Under the pieces are notes generated by a model. The model worked only from the letters and a program-made list of their open reading frames with translations, was not told the origin of the DNA and did not search any database. From Clostridium muellerianum (GTDB taxonomy: Bacteria; Bacillota; Clostridia; Clostridiales; Clostridiaceae), in contig NZ_JABBNI010000065.1 of the NCBI RefSeq assembly GCF_012926525.1, positions 211,056-275,055 of the forward strand: a stretch of 64,000 nt of DNA. Reading direction: 5' to 3'. Position 1 is the stretch's first letter, and each line of letters begins with the position of its first letter. Position numbers and translations under genes: made by a program. Below are positions 8,973 through 15,546 of the stretch, one piece after another.

Positions 8973-9020
8973 AAACCTTGAATACATTGAAAATACAATG
9001 TATTCAAGGTTTATTTTTTA
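8973..9020. terminator. strong bidirectional terminator
   Basis: A perfect 17-bp stem, AAACCTTGAATACATTG (8973-8989) with its complement at 8996-9012, a 6-nt loop and flanking A and T runs. It sits between the guaA fragment and the convergent integrase gene. Confidence 0.9.
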
Positions 9021-9024
9021 TTCT

Positions 9025-9044
9025 GCGTACTAAAATCGTACTAA
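9025..9044. repeat. tandem integrase arm-type repeat, left end of element B
   Basis: GCGTACTAAAA then TCGTACTAA, two near-identical units in tandem just beyond the integrase stop codon. The same tandem pair occurs at 32797-32818. The placement at both ends fits integrase arm-binding sites. Confidence 0.6.
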
Positions 9045-9050
9045 CTGTAT

Positions 9051-10118
9051 TTAGCCTCTTATCAGCTTTTGAAGTTGAGTTGCTACTTCTGTTTGCTTGT
9101 GTGGGTAGAGGTGCGAGTACGTCTCGAGGGTTGTCTCCACCCTTTCGTGGCCTAACCTTTCAGCAATTAGCAATGGAGAAAATCCCATCTCTATCAACAG
9201 AGATGCGTGCGAGTGGCGTAGGTCGTGTACTCTAATCTTTTTTAGGCCACTTTTCTGTGAACCTCGCTTCATTTCTATGGTGAGTAATGATTTAGTGACT
9301 GGAAAAAGCCTGTCTGTCGGCTGAATACCATATAGTTTATTCATGTACTCTCTTAATGAGTCGGATAAAGACTCAGGTAAGGCAATGATGCGCTTGCTTT
9401 TCGGTGTCTTTGGTTGAAGAATGAGGTCTTCACGGTTATATCTAGCGTAATTCTTATTGACTGAAAGCGTGTTGGCCTCGAAATCAAAATCACTTGGGGT
9501 TAGAGCCAGTAGCTCGCCCGAACGGATACCTGTCCAGAACAGAGTTTCAAGCATTAGCTTTGACATTGGTTTCTCATCAAATGCCCTAATAAAGAGCTTG
9601 AACTCAGCAACAGTGTAAAAACTCATAGCTTCTGCGTTTTTCTTGCCCATTGAGCCACAAAGTCTCGCAGGATTGGAACCCAATTTGTAATATTTCGTAG
9701 CAAAATTGAATATAGCAGAGAGTTGATTGTGTATGGTTTTGAGATAAGTCCCAGCATAATCCTGTTTTATTAACTCATTTTGCCACTTCATCACTGTAGC
9801 TACTTCAACAGTGCTTATTGTCATGTCCTTGAAATAGGGGAGTATCTTTAGCTCAATCAGAACCTTTTTGTTCGCAAGCGTTGTAGGTTTAAGTCTACTC
9901 TCACAGTATTCAAGGTAATGCTCATAGAGACTCGAAAACAACATATCGCTTTTGCTTCCAACTTTATCAAGAAAATCTCTCTCAAATTCATTTGCTTCTC
10001 TTTTTGTTAAAAATCCTTCTTTTTTCTTCTGTTTACGTTCGCCTTTCCAATCTTTGTAATAAAACTTGGATGTCCAAGTTGTTTTTCCTAATGCAGTTAT
10101 CTGCTTAAATGCTGCCAT
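9051..10118 (-). CDS. int: tyrosine site-specific integrase of element B
   Basis: A 355-residue phage/ICE-type tyrosine recombinase. The N-terminal AP2-like arm-binding domain (residues 1-55, TTWTSKFYYKDWKGERKQKKKEGF) and SAM-like core-binding domain (about 60-160) precede the catalytic domain. Catalytic residues are visible: Arg in GIRSGELLAL, HDLRHSHASLL (His-x-x-Arg), LGHERVETT, and Tyr in ETYSHLYPHK. It ends 86 nt from the guaA fragment with its attachment core between, the usual position for an integrase that uses a gene 3' end. The start at 10118 has a GAGGG ribosome site. An excisionase-like gene lies just upstream. Confidence 0.95.
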   Translation of the reverse strand: MAAFKQITALGKTTWTSKFYYKDWKGERKQKKKEGFLTKREANEFERDFLDKVGSKSDMLFSSLYEHYLEYCESRLKPTTLANKKVLIELKILPYFKDMTISTVEVATVMKWQNELIKQDYAGTYLKTIHNQLSAIFNFATKYYKLGSNPARLCGSMGKKNAEAMSFYTVAEFKLFIRAFDEKPMSKLMLETLFWTGIRSGELLALTPSDFDFEANTLSVNKNYARYNREDLILQPKTPKSKRIIALPESLSDSLREYMNKLYGIQPTDRLFPVTKSLLTIEMKRGSQKSGLKKIRVHDLRHSHASLLIEMGFSPLLIAERLGHERVETTLETYSHLYPHKQTEVATQLQKLIRG

Positions 10119-10133
10119 TATTTTACCCTCGCT

Positions 10134-10313
10134 TTACATCATTACTTTGCTTTCAAAGTACTTTTTGCTGATTTTACCCGGTATCACAATATATTCTTTG
10201 CTAAGTAGCTCATTGTTTAGCTTTTTGATTATCCTATAAGCGGAAGTCTCAGATATACCAAGAATTTTACTGACATCCTTAGCAGTATAAAACATTATAT
10301 TTATATTATTCAT
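10134..10313 (-). CDS. small HTH protein, probable excisionase
   Basis: A 59-residue protein with an N-terminal helix-turn-helix (MFYTAKDVSKILGISETSAYRIIKKLNNEL), the usual form of excisionase or recombination directionality factors. The frame extends upstream to 10463, but the ATG at 10313 follows GAAAGGAGAA at ideal spacing. It ends 15 nt before the integrase start, so the two are probably co-transcribed. It would bend the attachment site DNA and favour excision. Confidence 0.75.
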   Translation of the reverse strand: MNNINIMFYTAKDVSKILGISETSAYRIIKKLNNELLSKEYIVIPGKISKKYFESKVMM

Positions 10314-10389
10314 ATTAATTATTCTCCTTTCAATTTTAAATGAAATGATGTAATTAAAGTTCCTTAAGTATAGCGCATCGGTTCCGCTT

Positions 10390-10545
10390 CTAAAAGGCTG
10401 GTTTAGACTTAATTTGTAGCTTACTAAGCACATCCTCTTTACTTCTAAGCACTTCCCTAGCATCCTGTATAGCTTTGCTGGATGCTATACATCTTACATC
10501 AGTTGCACAAACAGCACGCCATTCTCCGGTCTGTATCATACTCAT
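10390..10545 (-). CDS. small hypothetical protein
   Basis: A 51-residue ORF in the excision operon. The ATG at 10545 follows AGGAGGTGT by 6 nt. The sequence has a tryptophan and two cysteines early (TGEWRAVCATDVRCIAS) and a basic helical C terminus. Such small proteins are common between xis and the cargo of clostridial integrative elements. I do not recognise a family. Confidence 0.5.
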   Translation of the reverse strand: MSMIQTGEWRAVCATDVRCIASSKAIQDAREVLRSKEDVLSKLQIKSKPAF

Positions 10546-10615
10546 AAACTTACACCTCCTTTTAATTAAATTTATTTTTTTGAAAACTGCATTTGTAACT
10601 GTACTATAGCTGTTT

Positions 10616-10825
10616 TCACTCACAATCTACATAGCAAGTACCATAGGGTAGTTGCTGAACCAACGCAAAATAACAATGGTCTGGACTAAAATAGTTGCCT
10701 TTACGTGTTGCTAACACAAGCTGTTTTGTTCTGCTATCAAACTCTCCTTTCGTATAACACCTTCCTGACATCATATTTTCCCAGTACTTACGCATTTTTT
10801 TACACTCAGATGAACTCATATTCAT
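10616..10825 (-). CDS. small hypothetical protein
   Basis: A 69-residue ORF starting at ATG 10825 after GAAAGGAGTG. It is Cys/Tyr-rich toward its end (DHCYFALVQQLPYGTCYVDCE) and helical at the start (SSECKKMRKYWENMM). It is the first gene of the leftward int/xis operon, divergent from the methyltransferase gene. Function unknown. Confidence 0.5.
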   Translation of the reverse strand: MNMSSSECKKMRKYWENMMSGRCYTKGEFDSRTKQLVLATRKGNYFSPDHCYFALVQQLPYGTCYVDCE

Positions 10826-10896
10826 ATCACTCCTTTCTTGTTCATTTATGGTCTGTTTTATGATAGGCACACATTCTGCAAATCTGAATTCTTACT

Positions 10897-10987
10897 GCCA
10901 AGAAAAAAGCATCTAACCGGCCAAGGTAGCATAGCTTATCGGCCAAGAATAAAAGATAGGGACAAAACGTTGAAGGTGTGCTATAAT
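10897..10987 (+). promoter_or_regulatory. methyltransferase promoter with three GGCCAAG direct repeats
   Basis: GCCAAG units at 10897, 10920 and 10942 (spacing 23 and 22 bp, two helical turns), followed by GGGACA and TATAAT (10982-10987) with a 17-nt spacer. The repeats may be operators for the methyltransferase's own N-terminal HTH or for a neighbour's regulator. Confidence 0.5.
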
Positions 10988-11014
10988 AGCAACACATAAA
11001 TAGGAGATGATTGT

Positions 11015-12136
11015 ATGAACAAGCCAAAACACCAGCTTACAAGGAAAGAACGCCGTTCACAAATAGAAAATTGCATAAAAGAAGACCCTTCGCTTTCTAG
11101 TAGAGGCATAGCTCGGATTTGTGGAGGTTCACACGTAACTGTACTAAAAATCAAGGAAGAAATGAAAAACACCGGTCTTATTGACCAGATGAACACAAGC
11201 GAAGAGACATGGAGAAAGCATCCGTATTTGAAAAAAAATCCACGTATTCTTGAAAATTTAAGCGAGCATGGCAAACGTGCTATTAAAGCCGATGGAGTAC
11301 TTGATATGATGGAAGCGAAGAAATTGAAGAGCCCTGTGTATGCACAAAGACTGATATTTAAGGAAGCGAAGGCTGCTCGTAATAATCTGTATGTGGAGCT
11401 TGGTGAAGATGCCTGTACATTATTTGTAGCTGATATTAAGCAAGGACTCCCGCAAGTGAATGACAATAGTGTTGATTTATTGCTCACAGATGCACCGTAT
11501 GACCGTGGGAGCGTACCTCTTTTTGTAGATTTAGGGCGAGTTGCAAATCGCGTTTTACGCAAAGGTGGAGTATTACTATGTATGGTAGGTCAAAGCTATT
11601 TACCTGACCAAATTTCACAATTAAGCAAACATTTGAAATATCATTGGACGCTTGCTTGTATTACACCTCACGGTTCACCATTCTTATATAAGAAACGTTT
11701 AACAACAGGTTGGAAACCAATTCTAATGTTTGTAAAGTCAGAATATACAGGAGATATGGCGTATGACATTGTACGAGCACCTATAGAAATATCAGAAAAA
11801 GAGGTGCCTCCACATACACAGCCCATAGAAGTAGTTGAAAAGCTCTCGGAAAATCCAGAAAACATGGTGGATGACCTTGTGTATGCCCCTGCTGATAAAG
11901 CCGAGAAAGAACTACTTAGGCACGCACAACCATTACAAGTGTTTGAGACGCTAATCGAGCGTTTCAGTCGGCCTGGAGATTGCGTACTTGATGTTTTTTG
12001 CGGATCAGGGACGACAGCTGTAGCTGCTTTAAAGAAGAAACGCAAGGTGATTGCCTGTGACAAGGATGAAAATCGGGTAGAAATGACCCGTAAGAGGATT
12101 GAAAAAGAAGTCGGTATAGACGTGAAATCAATATGA
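11015..12136 (+). CDS. DNA methyltransferase (amino-methylating, beta class) with N-terminal HTH
   Basis: A 373-residue DNA adenine-N6 or cytosine-N4 methylase of the N6_N4_Mtase family. Motif order is IV then I (beta class): DLLLTDAPYDR at about 155-165, then LDVFCGSGTTAVAA near 325-338, and ACDKDENRVEMTRKRI (motif II). Motif IV reads DAPY instead of the usual DPPY. An N-terminal helix-turn-helix (SLSSRGIARICGGSHVTVLK, residues 27-46) resembles ParB/replication-protein-linked methylases. No restriction endonuclease lies beside it, so it is probably an orphan methylase acting in protection or regulation. It has the higher GC of the left half of element B. Confidence 0.85.
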   Translation: MNKPKHQLTRKERRSQIENCIKEDPSLSSRGIARICGGSHVTVLKIKEEMKNTGLIDQMNTSEETWRKHPYLKKNPRILENLSEHGKRAIKADGVLDMMEAKKLKSPVYAQRLIFKEAKAARNNLYVELGEDACTLFVADIKQGLPQVNDNSVDLLLTDAPYDRGSVPLFVDLGRVANRVLRKGGVLLCMVGQSYLPDQISQLSKHLKYHWTLACITPHGSPFLYKKRLTTGWKPILMFVKSEYTGDMAYDIVRAPIEISEKEVPPHTQPIEVVEKLSENPENMVDDLVYAPADKAEKELLRHAQPLQVFETLIERFSRPGDCVLDVFCGSGTTAVAALKKKRKVIACDKDENRVEMTRKRIEKEVGIDVKSI

Positions 12137-12264
12137 CTGATTCAAATCGAAGTGTCTCACATTTTGTGTTTCTTGAGTTTTTATTAGTTAATAGTATAGA
12201 CATAATGACATCTGAAGACTCAGGTGTTTATTCAGCATACTGGTAGAAAAAGTAAAAATTCTAA

Positions 12265-12293
12265 TAGACATTCTAATTAATATAATGTATAAT
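12265..12293 (+). promoter_or_regulatory. sigma-A promoter for the leader of the GTPase gene
   Basis: TAGACA (12265-12270), 17-nt spacer, TATAAT (12288-12293). Transcription would start near 12300, about 200 nt upstream of the GTPase gene. Confidence 0.6.
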
Positions 12294-12299
12294 GAGATA

Positions 12300-12470
12300 T
12301 ACATAAAAAATCTTTGCAGCATTGCTCATAGATATTGAGTGGTGTATGATGCATCAGGATGGATATGTGTTTAATATTATGAATTTTTGCAAGGTGTTAA
12401 TATATATTGTAGCCGTGCATTTTTCTATATTTGACATTAACTCTTCTGATGAATCAGAAGAGTTTTTTTA
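12300..12470 (+). ncRNA. putative leader or small RNA ending in a terminator
   Basis: A non-coding stretch of about 165 nt between a good promoter (12265-12293) and an intrinsic terminator (12439-12470), just upstream of the GTPase gene. It could be an independent small RNA or an attenuated leader. I see no match to a riboswitch class and no leader peptide. Confidence 0.4.
12439..12470 (+). terminator. intrinsic terminator upstream of the GTPase gene
   Basis: An 11-bp perfect stem, AACTCTTCTGA/TCAGAAGAGTT, with a TGAA loop and seven T. It lies 33 nt before the GTPase start, so it could act as an attenuator. Confidence 0.8.
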
Positions 12471-12502
12471 TGCAAATTTTATCCAAATAGGAGGGAAATA
12501 GC

Positions 12503-14563
12503 ATGGTACAAAACAGTATTGAAGAAATTAAGGCTGCAGTTGTAGTAGTACTAGGAAAGGGTAATCCGATTGTTTCCACAGGGACTACAGAGAGTGGTAA
12601 GTCAACAATGATGGCAGCCTTGGCGAAGAATTCGGGAGTACAGGAGCTTCTTAGTATTCGTGAGGCAGATGGGAAAGGAAGTACATCAGAGGTTGAGATT
12701 ATCGCAACAGATTATGAAGGTATTCCAGAAGATAAACTTGTAGTCATGGCTAAACTTGGTCGTAAAACAATAGCTGATTGCAATGATGACAACGAATTTA
12801 TTGGTAATATTCTTTATTCCGCAGCAAAGGATTATAATAAAAATCGAAATATTGACTTTTACAGAAATAAGATTATCAAGACGTTTCAGAATGGCTTAAA
12901 TCACCCAGCTAATGAGTCTCTTGCTTATAAAATCAAAGAAATGTCAGATAGTGATTTTGACGCCATAGCTGAGATTCTAAATAGGTTTGCAATTGATGAT
13001 GTTATGACTGTCTATAATGAGATGGTGGCTAAAAAAACAAATAAAGGTCAGAATGGTGTAAAGATTTTCATTGAACTTTTGTCAAGTAAACAAATGTTTA
13101 CAAGTCTTATTGAAGAGTTTTGGAAAATTATCGTTGATTTGGTAAATCGTGATGTTACAGCACTTAAGGATGATATTTCTAAGAATGGTGCTGATGTTGA
13201 GGTAGATTCAGAAGGGAATAGTCATATTATTATTGTCTTAGGTGAAGAAGACAAGGATAGCAGCATTACAGAAACACTCTTAAAGAGTGAAGATGGTTCT
13301 AAGGAATACCTCTTGTCTGATATTTCTTTAATATTTAGAGGTGATGACTACATTTTCAATGTAGAAGATAGTGACCTTTTAATTGTATCAGAGCATGATG
13401 GACAGCCGATTAGATGTTTACGCCTGATTGACACACAAGGTTTATTCCATTCTACAGGTGTTACGGCTAAAGAAGAATCTGAGAGAATTATCGATATGCT
13501 TTCAGAATACCATAGTAACAAGCTGATTTTGGTTATTAACTCATACATTACTGATACCGTAAAGGACGGATACGAAGCTATCCGAACGATGCTTCAGGAT
13601 GCTAACAGGGATGTCGAGATATATATCATTTATACTCATTGGGACGAATACCTAAAGACATATAGTCAGCAGAGAAGTGACACTGGAAAATTCAGTAGAG
13701 GTAGAGGAAGTGTTGATTGGAAGCAGAAGTTAGAGTATGCCATTACTGACCAGGATGTTTTGATAAGTAGTTTAAAGAGTAGCCTTAGCTCCAATAACTC
13801 AAAGAAGAAGCCACGTTTAATTAGCATTAATCGTGCGGCTATTCTGACTGACCCTGAAAACAAAATGGAAGATGAATTGGAAAGTAAAGGGTTTGTTTAT
13901 CCGGAGGCTATGAAGCATCTTCTTGAAGATGTTCTGTGTGAACAGGCTAAGTTTGGACCAAGACCGAGGGTAATCGAAGGTATTGAGAAATGCATTACTG
14001 TGGACTTGACTAATGTCTCAAAACAAGATATAAGTAGCTTATATAACAACTTGGTTGTAGAGTGCAAAGGTCTTAAACTGTATGCATCAACTGTGAGAGC
14101 CAGCACTAGAAAGTGGCGCAACTCTGGAACAGTGCATAAGTCATATGTAGTAGCAAACGAGTATGGCTTCAATAACATTGAAACAAAGTTTGTGCAGGAA
14201 ATTCGTAATTATGCGATGACCTTTAGAAACAGATTACAGATTGATGCCGCCAGCTTCGTGCCTGATGTTTTAGAAAGAACTAAGTTCTGTGATGATTTTG
14301 TTCAGTATTTGATAACTAATCAGAACTTAGGACGTGAGGTTGCAGAATTGATTGGTGACGAGGCATATAAGAATGGTTTTGGGAAGAACAAAGGATTCTC
14401 TTATCAGTATGATAGATTCAAGGACATGCTTGAATATACACAGGATAAATATTTTAATGCTCCCAATATTAGTCCTACAGCAGAATTTGTTGCTTGTCTC
14501 AACCAGTCAATAGAGAACTGTGTTAAGGATTTTGTAGATGCAAACTGTATTGTAATTTATTAG
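12503..14563 (+). CDS. large P-loop GTPase-like protein, possible defence gene
   Basis: A 686-residue protein with a GTPase-type P loop near the N terminus (GTTESGKSTMMAAL, residues 26-39), a G3 motif (LIDTQGLFHS, about 310-319) and a G4-like THWD (about 372-375) instead of NKxD. A long insertion of about 250 residues between G1 and G3 is predicted helical. The C-terminal 200 residues are helical. The layout recalls dynamin-like or GTPase-fold defence proteins, but I do not recognise the family. It is a single cargo gene between the methylase and the replication module, with its own promoter and terminator. Confidence 0.7.
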   Translation: MVQNSIEEIKAAVVVVLGKGNPIVSTGTTESGKSTMMAALAKNSGVQELLSIREADGKGSTSEVEIIATDYEGIPEDKLVVMAKLGRKTIADCNDDNEFIGNILYSAAKDYNKNRNIDFYRNKIIKTFQNGLNHPANESLAYKIKEMSDSDFDAIAEILNRFAIDDVMTVYNEMVAKKTNKGQNGVKIFIELLSSKQMFTSLIEEFWKIIVDLVNRDVTALKDDISKNGADVEVDSEGNSHIIIVLGEEDKDSSITETLLKSEDGSKEYLLSDISLIFRGDDYIFNVEDSDLLIVSEHDGQPIRCLRLIDTQGLFHSTGVTAKEESERIIDMLSEYHSNKLILVINSYITDTVKDGYEAIRTMLQDANRDVEIYIIYTHWDEYLKTYSQQRSDTGKFSRGRGSVDWKQKLEYAITDQDVLISSLKSSLSSNNSKKKPRLISINRAAILTDPENKMEDELESKGFVYPEAMKHLLEDVLCEQAKFGPRPRVIEGIEKCITVDLTNVSKQDISSLYNNLVVECKGLKLYASTVRASTRKWRNSGTVHKSYVVANEYGFNNIETKFVQEIRNYAMTFRNRLQIDAASFVPDVLERTKFCDDFVQYLITNQNLGREVAELIGDEAYKNGFGKNKGFSYQYDRFKDMLEYTQDKYFNAPNISPTAEFVACLNQSIENCVKDFVDANCIVIY

Positions 14564-14643
14564 TTTATACTTTTAAGTATAGGGTCAGAACCAGCATTTT
14601 GTGTAAACTGGAAAATAGCATAAGATAGAGCAGCATTTAATTG

Positions 14644-14680
14644 AGGCGGGAAACCGGCATACGGATTCCCGCCTTTACTG
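14644..14680 (+). terminator. terminator between convergent GTPase and ATPase genes
   Basis: AGGCGGGAA (14644-14652) pairs with TTCCCGCCT (14666-14674), followed by TT. A GC-rich stem that serves the GTPase gene and perhaps the leftward replication operon. Confidence 0.75.
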
Positions 14681-14739
14681 AATACTAGCTGGAACTACCG
14701 AGGGTATTTCAAGGACGGCTGTGTGTCCCTTCATTTAAG

Positions 14740-15537
14740 TCATAATATTGATTTCAAGTCCATTTTAGTTCCATGCTTCAACGAGTGTTTTGCTATCGGA
14801 TTTAACATATTTAGAAATCCACGAGGGGAACCAGTTTTATCCCAAAGTGCACGAACTTCCTTTTCTTCATACAAAACACCAGCATCATTCAAGCACTTTA
14901 AAGTATACTTCATCAACTGATTAGCATCGAATTTTCCACAATCTATCGGGAAAACGCGAGTCATCAATTGTGCATCTCCTATTACTGCCTGTGTTGAGAG
15001 AAGTAGAATGTTCCCACCCTGCCCATGTAGTCTGGTTCGGACTGCATTCATTTCTGTTGCTTGTTTTAGCAAATTAACGGCTACTTCAGTTAAATCGTGT
15101 GATTCATCAATAATAAGAAGTGTTCTTGCACATGAAGCCGTTGCAGTCATATAAATATCCAATGCTTTTTTTAACGACGCAACACCAGTTTGTCTGATTT
15201 GCGAACCATTCAAGTATAATATTTTACAATTATCTCGCTCAAGGCCAAAGCTCTGTTGCCAATCATCATACATTATAAATTCATTCATCTGTGAAATTAT
15301 ACGAGCAACAGTTGTCTTGCCGCAACCCGCTGGTCCGTGTAATAACACGGCTGCGGGCATCTCGTCGAGGTCCTCAACCCAATCAATCAGCATTGATTTG
15401 AATGGGTCAATAAGCAACAAATCCTCCAACCTTGAAGGTTCTGGAAACAAGGTATTAACGCGAACGGGTGGTATTCTGTAAACATCTTCACTGTAGTCGA
15501 TGATATCCAATTCTAAAATACTATGTTTTAATGACAT
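14740..15537 (-). CDS. AAA+ ATPase, clamp-loader-like
   Basis: A 265-residue AAA+ ATPase: Walker A LLHGPAGCGKTTVARI (about 64-79), Walker B TLLIIDESHDLT (about 140-150), a sensor-1 region (ILLLSTQAV) and a C-terminal helical lid (TGSPRGFLNML, sensor 2). The shape resembles RFC/DnaX small-subunit clamp loaders or replication-linked ATPases. It is the last gene of a leftward replication operon, 9 nt after the polymerase-primase gene. It probably loads or remodels the element's polymerase or helicase. A TniB-like transposition ATPase is less likely, since no transposase is present. Confidence 0.75.
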   Translation of the reverse strand: MSLKHSILELDIIDYSEDVYRIPPVRVNTLFPEPSRLEDLLLIDPFKSMLIDWVEDLDEMPAAVLLHGPAGCGKTTVARIISQMNEFIMYDDWQQSFGLERDNCKILYLNGSQIRQTGVASLKKALDIYMTATASCARTLLIIDESHDLTEVAVNLLKQATEMNAVRTRLHGQGGNILLLSTQAVIGDAQLMTRVFPIDCGKFDANQLMKYTLKCLNDAGVLYEEKEVRALWDKTGSPRGFLNMLNPIAKHSLKHGTKMDLKSIL

Positions 15538-15546
15538 TATTTTTAC

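Noticed and set aside
12300..12470. A known riboswitch or retron RNA
   Set aside because: No recognised aptamer core and no reverse transcriptase anywhere in the window.
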